Shown one piece after another: positions 1-11,829 of a stretch of 64,000 bases of DNA (positions are counted from its first letter, which is position 1; each line of letters starts with the position of its first letter). Source of the stretch: Bos javanicus (Eukaryota > Chordata > Mammalia > Artiodactyla > Bovidae). Where the stretch lies: contig NC_083880.1 in the NCBI RefSeq assembly GCF_032452875.1, positions 58,540,829 through 58,604,828 on the forward strand. Reading direction: 5' to 3'. The notes beneath the pieces were generated by a model. It saw only the letters and a program-made list of their open reading frames with translations, did not search any database and was not told the origin of the DNA. A program made the position numbers and the translations under genes.

Positions 1-3000
1 GGGCATTTTAGATTTAATAGTTATGTCCTTAGGTTAAAAGATGTTGAATGTAAATTAGGAAGGATGGGACAAGCAAAGTGCATCATTGATTTCATGAGTG
101 TTGCTTAAAACAAGGCTGCGTAGTCAAAGGGATTGAATATTTACTTTTTTTTAAATATCAAGAAATGTAAATTCCTGTAACAGGGTATTTGGAAATGGCA
201 AAGCTCAGAAAGGCTGGTTGAAGTGATGTTTAAGGTGCACTTCGCAAGGAGTCCTCAGGGGACTTTAATAAGCAATTATAGGCTCACAGCACTTTGCTCT
301 TTGCCCTACTAGGGTCAGCCGGCCGTTTGAAGGTCGGGGTCAACTCAGTTCTAATGAAATCAAGGTCGCAGGGTCATGTCAGAGGCGGGAAGCCAAGGGG
401 ATAGTTCATGGGCATGGAGTTATGGATGGAGGGGGAAGCCCCCATCCTTCCCCTAGACACACAGCTCCAAGCAGCTTCCTGCAGGTGACAGGCTTTGGCT
501 TTATGCTCAGGAAGGTGGGGAGAAGCCAACCCATTGCCCTGGCATCCATGACCTGCTCCACACAGCTGTGTGTCCTCGGATCTCTGTATGTGTTGGAATC
601 AAGATTTCTGTGTTCTTTCTTTGTAAAAGAAAAAAAAATTCTCCCTAGCTTAATTGCCCTCCAGTGCCTGGAATGATGTGGTATTTTGCAGAATAGACCT
701 GGTTTATTGTGTAGGCGCCCAGTGCACCTTTTTGCCTTTGGGGAGAGGCAGGCATAAGGGAAGTACAGAGTCCCATGGGTCCCAGCTCCGTCCTGGGCCT
801 CACACGGGGGCATGGGCTCCTGACCGGCCATCTGCTGCACTGCCCCCACCATCCCCTGATTATGTCTGGGTCACGCCCCTGCATTGGAGGAAGTCCTGCC
901 GCCTGTCTGACTTGGGGGTTGGCAGAGCTGTGTTCATTTCAACTATTTTCAAAACAGTCAAAGCATGTGACAGATGGTGGAGGGAGCTGTTTGAAGACCC
1001 CTTCTGAGGCTGGTATTGAGTGTCTCGGCGGTGTCACAGCTCCCTGGTGGGCCCCACTGGAGAAGCTGGTCTGATGGGGAGAACCAAGCTTCCTTCCAAA
1101 GAGCCTCAGACTCAAGGACCTTCCTGCCCCTGCACTCCAAGTCTCAGATCCCAGGCCTGGGGCCAGCCGGAAAGATCTGAGAGGAAAGGGCAAAGAGGCC
1201 GCTCTTTCAACCCGCTGGCCTTACTTGTGGGAGCACACAGCCCCGGCTCCCCTGCCCTCTGCTCATCCGGGCCTGCCGCCTCCCTGACTACCTGTCTAGG
1301 AATTTTTATTGCAGCCCACAGAGGCATTGCAGCTTGGCTGGAATGTGGAAGATCCTGGGCGTGTGGCAGGCGTCAGACCCATGGGTCCTGGCCCCTGGGT
1401 GGGAATGCAGGCTCAGCGGCCCCTGGCCTGCTCACAGGTGAGCTGGGCCAATGTAGTTCCACTGCCCCGGGGGCCTGTCTGGCCTTTGCACCCCCTGGTC
1501 CCACCTCCTTGATTCTGGGTAGATTTTGGTCTGATCACTTCCCCTGAGACCTTAACCCATGCCAGGGGCTAAATCAGGAGCTGATTGTGATCAGGTGTGA
1601 AAGCCAGGAAACTAGTCCTATGAGTAAGAGCTTTTAGGCAGCCGCACTGTGTCCCAGAGAATGAGGGCCAGGGCTCGCGCTGTAGTGTGGAGTCCTCCCG
1701 ACGCCCCCGGCAGGACTGTGATCTCTAGGTCCCTTGTACAGACACGCACAGGCTGAAGCTGGGAGGGCGCGGCCTGAGGGCTCATGGCTGGTGAGTGGTG
1801 GGCCGGGCCCTGAACCCTAGCAGTCTGGCTCCCACACTTATCTGTGTGGGCTATGGGCTTGGCCAGGGAATGGTTATGGTCCTTGTGGATCTGGTCAGCC
1901 TTGCCATTCAGCGCCAGGAGGGACTGGCCTGGCCAGTCCAGGGTGGCCTGGGGTCGCAGAGCTCTACCCTTTCTCTCGACTGTGAAGAGTGTCCAGGTGA
2001 GGTGGCAGTGGGCAGAGGGGCCCCAGACTCCAGGCTGACTGATTCCAGCTTCCATGGGTCACCCCGTCAGTGGGTTTCAAGCCAGTGGTGCTTGCCAGTG
2101 TGGGAGAGCCGTCCTGCCTCTTCTCCATCTGGCAGCCTCGGCCCTCGAGGAATTCTGTGACCAGGACTGGCCGTGTCCATCTCTTTCCAGCCTTAGGCCA
2201 CATGGACACCCAGCTTCCCTGAAGGAGCAGAGGAGGGGGGCTTCTGGGGGAGGGACCAGGCCCTTGATCCTGGCTGCCCCGTGGGTATCAGCCCCACCCT
2301 GTGGTTCCAGGGGCACATCTGATGTGCATTGAAGGGGAGCAGCCTTCAGAGTCCTTGTGAGGCCAGGCCTGGCGTGCAGGGAGTGAGCGGGCAGAGGATC
2401 CAGATCCAAGAAGAAGAAAGCCAGGTTCTGACCTCTGAAGCTTAGGAGAATGTCTTTGGGGTGGCTGCTCTCTGAGCTTCTGTTTCCTCCCCTGCAAAAT
2501 GGGGGTGGTGAGAGCCACCCACGTTATGGGGTCATAGTGAGGACTTCGGGAGAGAAGACCTGCTCAACTGAGTGATGGGTGCCTTGTAGATGCTCCACCA
2601 ATGTGGCCTCTCCTATGGTTAAGACATGGCCAGTATTGAGGGAGAGATGGCTTTGGGAACCCTAGGACCTGCCCATGAGAAGGGAGGAAGGAGTGGCATG
2701 GAAGCCCTTGGCTGTAGTGGGGAAAGTTAGACAAGGCTTTGAGGCATGAGTAGGCGTTCTACCCAGGGAAAGTTTTCTCCCGTAAGGTTAGAGGTACCAG
2801 CCCCTCCCAGGCACATTCAGGGTTCTCTTCACCCCGCTGTCCACAGGAAGTAGAGGCACAGTGGGGGTGGCATCAGTACTGAGGCTGGGTACCAGCGAGG
2901 TGGTCTGAGCCACCTGTGGTAGGTGTGTCGTGGACAAGACCCAGACCTGGAGTTGTGGACCTGGCCTCAGCCTGCTCTCTAGCCTCAGGCCAGTGTCTTC

Positions 3001-3520
3001 CCTGCTCAGGGAGGGATTGAGGGTGCTGGCATCTTCCAGTCTCCACTCTGACCCATTCCATTTTCCACTGCAGACGAGTGCTTTCTTCGGGGGAAAGTTC
3101 CTTCTACCCTCCCCCCAGGGGCCAGGAGAAGAGTTCTGAGGAATGGGAGCTGCTGCCTAACAGGGGGCCCCCCTGCAGACCCTGCCTTGCTTACCTGGGC
3201 TCCCCGGGCACCTCCTTCACCCTTGTCCCATCCTTCCCAAGAGACCCTGGTGACCCAGCCCTGTGGCACGGTGGGGGACCTTGACCCCCGTGAATCTGCC
3301 CCTTCCCCTTCAGAGCCTGCCCCAGGCCCCTGCCCAGCCCCCCACTCAAAGCTCTTCTGTGGGTGTAGGAAAGGAGCCCTCAGCCCATCCTAACTAACAG
3401 GTGTGCTGGAAGGCTGGGTGGGTGTGTCATCTATTATTTTGTGCTCATGTAGGAGCCTCACTAATGGGTAGTTTGCCTCAGTATTTCATTCGTGAATTCA
3501 ACACATTTACTGAGCACATT
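1..3520. other. intronic DNA, no gene seen
   Basis: The first 300 bases are AT-rich and the rest is GC-rich, with many short overlapping open frames that lack codon or domain signals. Weak MIR-like wording (a variant of 'tactgagcac') appears near 3508. Nothing else is recognised. Confidence 0.6.
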
Positions 3521-3705
3521 AACTTCCCACGTGGCTCAGCTGGTAAAGAAAGTGCCTGCTAATGCAGGAGACCTGGGTTCGATCCCTGGGTCAGGAAGAT
3601 CCCCTGGAGAAGGGAACAGTTACTGAAAAATCCCATGGACAGAGGAGCCTGGCGGGCTACAGTCTGTGGGGTCGCAAAGAGTCAGATGTGACAGAGCACG
3701 CACAC
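3521..3705 (+). repeat. Bov-tA SINE
   Basis: Ruminant tRNA-derived SINE. The tRNA-like head shows an A-box-like part (gtggctcagctggtaaag) and a B-box (ggttcgatccc). The Bov-A body follows with 'atggacagaggagcctggcg' and 'gtcgcaaagagtcag', then a CA-rich tail. It interrupts an older MIR-like stretch. Confidence 0.93.
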
Positions 3706-5228
3706 ACAAGGCGCCACGCTGAGCACCTACTGTGTGCTGGGTCTAATGCTCTAGAAGTTCACAGCCATGAGAAGGCAGCCCCACTTGAGTGGGGCAGACA
3801 GGAAGTAAGGGAACCAGTGAACATGAAACAGCTTTCCCCAAGTCCCACAGGAAGAGACTGGGGAGAGGCGGGCCTGGAGGCTGGGACTGGCTTTCTCTGT
3901 TTCCTCTGCTTTTCCATCAGCCTTGTAAACGCGGGTGTCCCATAGGACGAGTGCAGCCCGTTTTATCAGATGCATGGGTTCTTAACTCAGACATGGAACT
4001 GAAAAACAGAAACTTCTGGACTTGCCCACTGGGGCGCTGATCTGGAAACTGGGGGTGTGCCCGGAGTCAGAATTTTTATGTTTTCTTGTAGGAGATACAG
4101 ATTCGAAACCCCATGGTCTTGGATTCTGATGAGCAGGGTCCCCAGCAATGCCGGCGTCCAGGGCCCACCCCCAGGGTTTGTGGTGGGTCAGGACTGGCCT
4201 TGAAGCCCTTGTGCCCTCTCTGAGCATTTCCTAGGACAGAGGCCCAGCAGAGGAGTTACCGGCTAGCCCAGCCATGTGCTTGCTTTTCAGGCTTCTGCCT
4301 TTCCATGAAGACCTCTTGGAATGCCCAAAGCAATGTTTACCCGCCCTAAAGAGATAATGATAATTTCACAGTGAAAATAGCCTGATTCTTCTGATAGAAA
4401 AAAAGTGATACATGCTCCTTATTTGAGAAAAATTCAAAGAATTTGATAAATGACAGAGACAGACGTCTAAATGCTCACAGCCTCGTCACATGGAGATTAG
4501 TTTGTTCCACAGGCCTGTCTCCAGGCACCTGCAGTGCAGGCTGATAAAGCGGGGATAGCAGTGGCTGGAGAGATGGGTGCAGGGCCCCCACCACGCCCCA
4601 GCAGTTTTGGGGAGGGGGAGGGAGACGTCCCCTCTGGGTGCCCTGTCTCCTCCCTGAGACGTGGAGTCTGAGACTGCCGTGGGGACCTCCTGCTCATCCT
4701 GGCTGCCTGGGTAGCAGCCTGTGCCTTTACGTCTCAAACGGGCTGATGCCCATTGGAGAGGCTGGGCCAGTGCCCAGAATGAAGAGGGTGTCTGATGGAC
4801 CCCAGTTGCTATGGGGGGTGGTTGTACAGTCTCTTACCTCCAGGCCTCACATTGGCCAAGCAGTGCTGCCTCTGCATCCATTCGATAGATCAAAGCTCCT
4901 GAGTCAGACTTCTATTAAAGCAGAGGTCTTCCTGGTAAAACATAGTCTGAGAAACCACAGATCTTACTCTAGCCTCTTTTTACAAAGGTGTCCTAGAGGC
5001 CCAGAGAGGGTGAGTAGGAAGGTAGAGTCACACAGCCAGTGTTTGCCGCCCAGATGTCCAAGAACACATCCCCTCCGCTACTCGAAGCAAGTTCTTCCAG
5101 ATGCAGGAAGACACTCCTCACCTCCAGGGTCCCTGCTAACCCAGCCTGGTCACCTCAGCCCGGAACGCACTTGAAGCTTCTAAACTGGTCATGATAAACA
5201 GCTGACTTTTGTGTGCATGTGTTTACAG
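3706..5228. other. intronic DNA with MIR-like remnants
   Basis: MIR-like wording is seen at about 3715-3850 ('gagcacctactgtgtgctgg') and again at about 4970-5040, where 'ggcccagagagggtgag' is followed by 'gtcacacagccagtg'. No coding signal is seen. Confidence 0.5.
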
Positions 5229-5442
5229 GCTCAGTCACTTTGGTCATGTCTAACTCTTTGCAACCCTGCAGGCTGTAGCCCACCGGGCTCCTCTGTCCAT
5301 GGTATTTTCCAGGTGAGAATACTGCAGTGGGTGCCATGCCTTCCTCCAGAGGATCTTCCTGACCCAGGGATCGAACTTGTGTCTGCTTGTGTGTCTGCAT
5401 TGGCAGGCAGATTCTTTACCCACTGAACCACCTGGGAAGCCC
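5229..5442 (-). repeat. Bov-tA SINE
   Basis: Reverse-oriented copy. It begins with the Bov-A tail ('ggtcatgtctaactctttgc'), passes 'gggctcctctgtccatgg', and ends with the reversed tRNA-like head ('gaaccacctgggaagcccc'). Confidence 0.93.
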
Positions 5443-8400
5443 CTGACATTTCTGTACGTGCCTGCATTCAGGTGCTGCTCCTAGGGCTTCCTGTGAATTA
5501 GTTCCTCGAGTGAATTAGTTTTTTAGTGATGGGCCAAGGGATTCCCTGCATTTCATTTGGAGATGGCACATCCAGCCTTGGCAGCCACCCAAACCGGATC
5601 CTCGGGACTGAGCTCTGGCCACATCCCTGTCCCCCAGGAGGGCAGGCAGGGGGGACCCCAGAGGTGTTGGGCCCTCACACACCCCTCCCGGCCCCTGCTG
5701 TGCCCCGACCTTTCCACCCGGGAGGCAGGCCTCCGTCCCTGTTATACAATGCCCTCTTCTCACGTTCAGACCGGCGGTCTAGACGCTCACGCTCCCTTTT
5801 GTTCTGGAGGGTCAGGGGTTGGAGAGAGGCCCCAGAGAAAGGGACTTGGGCCGAATCTTCCCCCAGAGAAGAAAGGGGAGGGGAAGGGTGAAGGGACACC
5901 CATTTCAGAGGAGGAAGCCCATTGTCTCCCCTCCTCAGCCAGTGACCAGCCTCCCAGCAAAACACGCACTGATTTGTAATGCTGGAGGCTGCTCCCAGCG
6001 GAGACGCGCCGTGAAACCTGATGGAGCTACGCCCACTTGGGCCTGTGTGCCCAGAGCTGCCCAGCGGACACCATCTAAATAAAACCCCACAGCCCATGCC
6101 AGGAGATCTGGGCCAGGCTGCCAGCCGGATCCCAAGGGTAGCGCTTGGCCCAGCCCAAGCCCAAGAAACCCTGTGGGAAGAGATGTGTCCCTACCACATC
6201 CCCCAGCCTCCAGGCTCTGTCTGCCCCGTATTCTCCCCATGTCTGGGTGCTTCATCCGGGGTGGAGTAGACCAAAATGTCCCTAAGACGCCTTGTCTGTG
6301 ACCACTGGTGACAGGAAGCTCAGGGCGTCTCTGCCTGGGAGCTGGCGCTGACCAAGGAGAGAGACAGTTGGAAGCTCTAATTCTAGGCCTAGTTCTTAAC
6401 TAGTGAGGTCTGTAGGCACTAAAAGCCTCAGCTGCCTCATCTGTAAATTGGGGCAAACATGAGCTAACCCATCAGCTAACCCACTCAGCTCCCTGAGTGC
6501 CATCCCTCTTGACCTTGGTAATTGTGATGCTGTTCGTCTTGGGATAGAGCCTCCTAACCCCCTGGTGAATTCAGAGCCAGTAGACAACCCGGGCAGAGGC
6601 CATGGCAGTCATGAAGAGAAGCATCTTAGGGTGCAGGATGGCATCGGGAGGTGGGGGTGGCTGGGGAAGCCAGGGGCTGGGTTTGGGGTGATGTGCCCAG
6701 GATGAGAATCACCCCAGTGGGGCTGGGCCCTGCCAAGGACTTGCTGTGTGATGCAGCCAGTCGCTTGCTCTGAATGACCCCTCCCAGCTCTGCTGTGCTG
6801 GGGAGAAGCTCCTAGAATGGGGATGCCACACGGTATCCATCACCCATTCAAGCCACAATACCTGTTGGTGCAGCCTTGCAGAAGGAGAAGCAAGATTTCA
6901 TCCCAGGGATGAAGAGTTCCCGCAGAGGTCAGAGAGCCTGTGAGTTGCCTTTGAGACCTTCAAAGCCACAAGGATGGCTGGAGCTGAGGGGTGAAGCGGG
7001 GGCCCTTAGAGCTTGGAGGATGGGGTCTGATCTCACCAGGTTTCAGGGGAGTTTGGAATTGATGCTGGGGTAATGGGGAGCCTGCAAGGGTTTAGAGCTG
7101 GAGGGGGAGGGGTAACAGAGGCCAGTGGACACCCATCTCCAGCTGCAGCGTGGAGAATGGGGTTGAGACAGGGCAGAGGTGGTCCTGCCATGTTCCAGGG
7201 TACCAGGGACGGCAGTTGGACCTGGTGTAAGGGGAGGGAGGGCAGGGTCAAGGTTATGGTGAAGGCCCTGGACCACCAGCTTGACCTCGAGGTGGTCACA
7301 GCTGAGAGCAAGACAGAAGGACAGAGGACCTGGGATGGTCAGGGTCAGTGGCCGTGGTGAGGGGAACTAGGCTTCTTTCCCTTGGACACTTTCCTCCACT
7401 CATGGGAAGAACTGCTCCTTCTCAGGAGCCATCTGGGAGGCCCTGAGGGTCTGAGATGTGTCTGGGAAAGTGGAACGGGATGGAGAGGCAGGAGCCCACA
7501 CAGCAGGGGCCTGTGTGGGCAAAGGTTCGGAGAGATGTGTCTGGGTGTTTGTGATAATCCCTGGGGTCAGTCCATCAGTGGTCCTCCCAGCTCCCTAGAC
7601 CTTGTCCTTCAGGACTTCTAGTTACTCCCCATGTTTTATCATTTCCTTTCAAAGACTCCCTACATCTATGTTTGGAGAAGAGTTTGCAGAAAAATGTTTC
7701 ACTTAACTTCCTGGGACTCTGGGGACAGGAATCTCCCCAGGCCTGGGCTGGGGGTAGGGGTTGGGGGGGAAGCGCACTCATTGATTAGTAATGTCTGCTG
7801 TGGTTGCGGGATGAGACTGGCAGCAGGTGTGTGTAGGAGGAACTCACAAGTGCAGGAAGCGTCTGGGTTCTCTCTAGTCCTGCATAGGTCACCCGGCCAA
7901 GTCACATCGTCAATAGCCTTGGAGTCCAGCTGTTAGACAGCAGTGCTGACCAAGCGCTGGCCCTGCCCTGGGCACAGGAGACCATGGGCTCCCATTTCCT
8001 GTTGCTCTGGTTGAACTCTTGACCAGAGAGAACACTGTTCTAAACCCCAGCGTCGTATCCCCCACAGCAGTGGGTGTCTTCCAGAACCTTCACATCCGTG
8101 TGTCTGGGTGAAACCAGGGGTTCTGCCCACAGTCGGCGGAGCCCGTGGGCTGTTCGCTGTGGGAAGAGCAGAGATTAGAAGCAGCCTCTTAAAAGCAGTT
8201 ATTAAAGATGAGTCTGGAAACCAAAAACAGAACAGGGGGAAGTGCTTGTCATGAGTCCTCTGACATGTAGCCCACAATCAACACCCCCCTCCTTTATTTG
8301 AGTGGATTGGGGTCCCTGTAAGTACCAGCAGGGGAGGCCACTGAGGCTTTATGTCATCTGCACACTGTCCTCCCAGTGGATGGTATAGACTGTGGGACCC

Positions 8401-9099
8401 CCGATCCTGGTGGTATTCTGTGTGTTCCCACTGCCTCCCCCTCTCTGCCTACGAGTAAGGCTGTACCCACTTCCCAGGTGAGGGCAGTGAGACCCAGACC
8501 AGAGAGTGGGCCTGCAGGGTGTGGGGCCAGTGGTGGGGGCATTTAATACTCAGGACGGCCCTTCGGGTCAGGTGGCCAGGACCCCCTTTCAGAGGTGGGG
8601 AGACTGAGGCTCAAAGAGACCAGAACCCCAGCACCCTGGCAGAGAAGGCAGTGAGGGTTGATGGAAAGAATGACTCTTTGTTGGGCTCCCAGCAGGCGCC
8701 AGGCCTTCCTCTAGAAGTTGGCAAATCTGAATGGAAGAGACCAGACACCCCATGTTGGGGACCCCCCCCACCCCACATCAGGCCCCCCCAGGTCCTGCCC
8801 ACACCCTGGGCGGGGGCCCAAGACCTCAGGTGCGGTGTCTCCTCTCTCTGACGCAGGCTGGCCGAGTAGAAACACGTCCCCTGGCTTTTGGAGGTGTTTG
8901 GAGTACCCTGTGTGCCGGGCATGCGCCCCTGTGGCTACCCCACCCCCATCCCCGTCCCAGCATGGGAAGGGAGGACGTTTTGCCTTTGCCTGACTCTGCG
9001 GTGGGGCAAAGGCGCACCTGCACAGCGCAGTCAGAAGTGCTCCAGATCCCCGCTCCCCCTACTTCTTCTCAGTGTCCCCCAGAGGCGGGTGGAGACAGG
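5443..9099. other. intronic DNA, unique, GC-rich
   Basis: No gene is seen. The segment 5500-6100 is GC-rich and holds a palindromic SMAD element at 5777-5784. MIR-like wording ('gagactgaggctcaaagaga') lies near 8600. Many overlapping open frames on both strands come from base composition alone. Confidence 0.5.
5768..5784. promoter_or_regulatory. candidate SMAD-binding cluster 1
   Basis: AGACC-GGC-GGTCT forms an inverted repeat at 5768-5780. It overlaps the palindromic SMAD element GTCTAGAC at 5777-5784, so three AGAC/GTCT boxes lie within 17 bases. PMEPA1 is an established TGF-beta/SMAD target with response elements reported in its first intron. Occupancy here is inference. Confidence 0.4.
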
Positions 9100-9650
9100 C
9101 TCTCATCCCACCGCCTCCGGCCCCCCAGCCCCACCTGGGCATTTCCACGTTACCCCGTGTTTCTGCCACCCTTCCAGCGCACAGAATCTGCCCAGCCTGG
9201 GTGTAGACAGATTTTAGCAGCCGGCTCCTTCAAACAAGATCGAGAATCGTTTGCCAGCGGGCCGCGGACTGTCAAACAGTCCTCTTTTCTGCGCAACCTG
9301 GAGGACGGCCCAATCAGACAGGATGCGTTTTCTATTTCTCCTGGGGCAGCCTGACCCCGCTCCCCGCCCCGTCCACCCGCAGACCCCGAACCAGACCGTT
9401 AACTTAGCATTTCCATTGAAGTCCATCTGACAAATGGTTTCGACGGAGAAAGCAACACTGCATCTTTAAATGGCGACTTTGTCAGCGCGTCTCTGGGCGC
9501 CGTAAAAAGTCCTTTGTTATCTGTGTCTAGACAGCACGCCAGCGGGATATTTGGTCTGCGTGAGGGAGAGAGATCTGACAAGGTTGAATTCATTTACCGG
9601 CTTATTTAAAGCAGAATTTCAAAACACTTGCTCATAAACTGTTTTCGGCC
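9100..9650. promoter_or_regulatory. CpG-rich block; candidate enhancer or alternative promoter
   Basis: CpG density rises sharply against the flanks (for example around 9240-9270 and 9480-9550), with no recognisable repeat. The sequence between 9400 and 9640 has the mixed, non-repetitive texture typical of conserved non-coding elements, and a perfect SMAD palindrome GTCTAGAC sits at 9525-9532. An alternative PMEPA1 promoter is possible, since the gene has several first exons in human, but I see no TATA box or proven first exon. Confidence 0.4.
9525..9532. promoter_or_regulatory. palindromic SMAD-binding element 2
   Basis: Perfect GTCTAGAC inside the CpG-rich block. This is the optimal SMAD3/SMAD4 palindrome. 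Function is inferred from the target gene and the local context. Confidence 0.45.
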
Positions 9651-9841
9651 CAGACTCCCCCCTTTCCCCCCACCCCACTCGCCCTAGCCTCCCCCTCGCC
9701 CACGCTGGCTTTTCTTGTTTTTATAATTTTTCGCCTGTTTGGGCAGTGAGCGGGCTGCAGTCGGGTGCCCTGGAGAGGAGGAGGCGAGGGGTGACTGGGG
9801 CTTGCAGCTTTTTTCTTTCTTTAATTGTCCTCTTTATGACC

Positions 9842-9849
9842 GTCTAGAC
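9842..9849. promoter_or_regulatory. palindromic SMAD-binding element 3
   Basis: Perfect GTCTAGAC, extended to the 10-base palindrome CGTCTAGACG at 9841-9850. It lies 317 bases from element 2 and just before a long G run. Confidence 0.42.
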
Positions 9850-9870
9850 GCCCTGCAGATGTGCGCTCCC

Positions 9871-9893
9871 GGGGTGGGGGGGGGGGGGGGGGG
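9871..9893 (+). repeat. poly-G tract
   Basis: Twenty-two G residues interrupted by a single T at 9875. It could fold as a G-quadruplex on the + strand. Its length is probably variable and prone to sequencing error. Confidence 0.85.
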
Positions 9894-11499
9894 AATGGCT
9901 TTTCCCTCTGGTTACGGGACGCTGAGTAGGAAGGTTGTAGACGCCACCCCTCCCACCATCTGACCGACCTTCTCTCTCCTACCCCCCACCCCCCCCCCTC
10001 ACCCTCCTCCTCACCCCCCTCTGCCCAGAACCTTCTTCTTCCGCCATCTTCCCTCTCTTAAATTAAGGCACTTCGCCTTCTGGCAGCGTCTTTGTGTTTA
10101 TAACACATTTACTTGACTGTGCTAATTTTATACCATCACCAAAAAAAGAGAGAAAGTGACATCCAGGTTTTCTCCTCTCTGAAGAGTGAGCGGAGACCCC
10201 TCCCACCCCCTCCCTACAACTTCCCCCACTTCTTATCACTCTTTTGCATTCTTTTTTTTTTTTTTGGTGGCACATACAGACTAATGAAACACCAGAGGTT
10301 AGCTTTTTGAGGATGAAAACATTAATATCAGGGCAACTTGAGTGGGGTCCCGGGTTTTAGTTATTCGAAATAGATGCATGCATTAACCTCGTTGCCATAG
10401 TGACTAGGTGATTGTTGCCTCAGTGAAGTGGGGGCAGCCTGTGAAGCGGAGGGTCTTGGGCCCCCAGACGCCAATCGCCAGCCCTGTAGGACCTGAACCT
10501 GCAAACAGACATTGTCCTGCCAGTGGTTTGCAAGTGGCCGCTCTGGTTTCCTAACCCTGCAGTGCAAGTTGGGGTGTGTTTTGAGGAGTCTTCTCAAGCG
10601 CTCCTCCCCTTTGGGGCAGCCACAAGGCCCAGGAGTTAGGAAATGGAGTGTAACTGCCATCCAGCTGAAAGTTAGGCTGGGAGGGAGGCAGACTCCAGAG
10701 CTCCCCTCTAGAGTGGGAGCTGCTGGATGGAGAGCCCGCTGCCCTGCCTCCCGCCCCTCCCCCATCCAAACCCAACTCCCCCCACCTCCAGAACTATTGT
10801 CATCACTGTTGACCTGGCTGCCAAGCTGTAAATTTTCACTCTCCACCCCGCACTCATCAATCTGCCCTCTGGGTTTTACATGTAGGGGGCACAAAAGGAG
10901 GGGGCTGGGGCCGGCCAGCCGACCAGATGTCCCCTGGGATCCCTAAACTGCATCTCATTTTTGCCAGGCCAAGCAGATCCAGCACATCGATCTACTTCTT
11001 TGGGCAGGTTGGGGAGGGGGCGGTGGGTGGGCCTGGACATTTCATCTGCAAGAGATGGGAGATCTGGCTTCTTGGCCCAATCCTTTTATTTCTTCCCCCA
11101 AACAGACAGAACCCACAGGCAGGAGTGGCCCGTGACACGGCATCTCCCTTTGTGCCTGGCACTGGTTTATTACCGGCCTTGTGGGGGCAGGTGAACTGAG
11201 TGCCGAAGGGGAACAAGAGGGCCATCTGTCCTGTGTGTCACCTCACCCTGCAAGTCTCTGAGTCCCGATCTGTAAGTTCTGATTTGCGGCTGAACTGTAA
11301 TATTTTTAGTTATACAGTCACTGGGGTCTCTACCTGCTCCCACATTACTATAACATCCATCTTGAAGGAGAACGATCCAAAAGGAAGGTCAGGGGCCTCT
11401 TAAAAATAAGAGAGAGAGCCCAGAACAGTATCACCAGTCTGTACTGCCTGCGAGCACACTGCTGGCCCCACTCCCCTTACCAAGCTTCTGAGCAGGGAT
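9894..11499. other. intronic DNA with pyrimidine-rich tracts
   Basis: C-rich tracts lie at 9980-10020 and a T run at about 10250-10265. The remainder is unique with no coding signal. The stretch near 10340-10420 is AT-richer and non-repetitive. Confidence 0.5.
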
Positions 11500-11720
11500 G
11501 GTCCTTAAAGAAGGATGGGCTATTAAATATCGGATCCTTGGGCTGGCAGACATGTCTGCACTTAATTGGGTCTGTCTTGGAGTAATTAAAGGAAAATGAT
11601 GATATTAACCCAGTCACCAAGCCAGCGTGGCATAGAGAAACGAGTGCCCCCGCTATTGATGTACGCTCCAAAAATTGGCCTTTTCCAGCACATCAAAAAT
11701 GCACTCTTGGCTTGAGTTTG
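11500..11720. promoter_or_regulatory. candidate non-coding element with p53-type half-site
   Basis: Unique sequence with homeobox-like TAATT cores ('cttaattggg', 'gagtaattaaag') and, at 11546-11559, the perfect 14-base palindrome GCAGACATGTCTGC. Its core AGACATGTCT fits the p53 half-site rule RRRCWWGYYY, and its ends are SMAD boxes (CAGAC/GTCTG). PMEPA1 has been reported as both a p53 and a TGF-beta target. No second p53 half-site is adjacent. Confidence 0.35.
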
Positions 11721-11829
11721 GGGGGACTTTTTTTGTTGCATTTCTGTACTTGATCATATGTCTCCTGGTCTTCTTTTTCTTTTTAAAGAACAGCGGGAAC
11801 CCCATTCCCTCTAATATAAGCAGCTTCTG

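Noticed and set aside
1020..1547. 175-residue + strand open frame
   Set aside because: No domain, no splice context and GC-driven openness; treated as chance.
3539..3586. tRNA-like A and B boxes, repeated at many loci in the window
   Set aside because: They are the heads of Bov-tA and CHR SINEs. None has a full tRNA cloverleaf in unique sequence.
8029..8041. AGAACACTGTTCT, resembling an androgen or glucocorticoid response element (PMEPA1 is androgen-induced)
   Set aside because: The two half-sites are separated by one base rather than three, so it does not fit a steroid receptor element.
8731..9354. 207-residue + strand open frame
   Set aside because: Pro/Ser/Arg-rich low-complexity translation of GC-rich DNA with no homologous look. 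Overlapping frames on both strands are equally long for the region.
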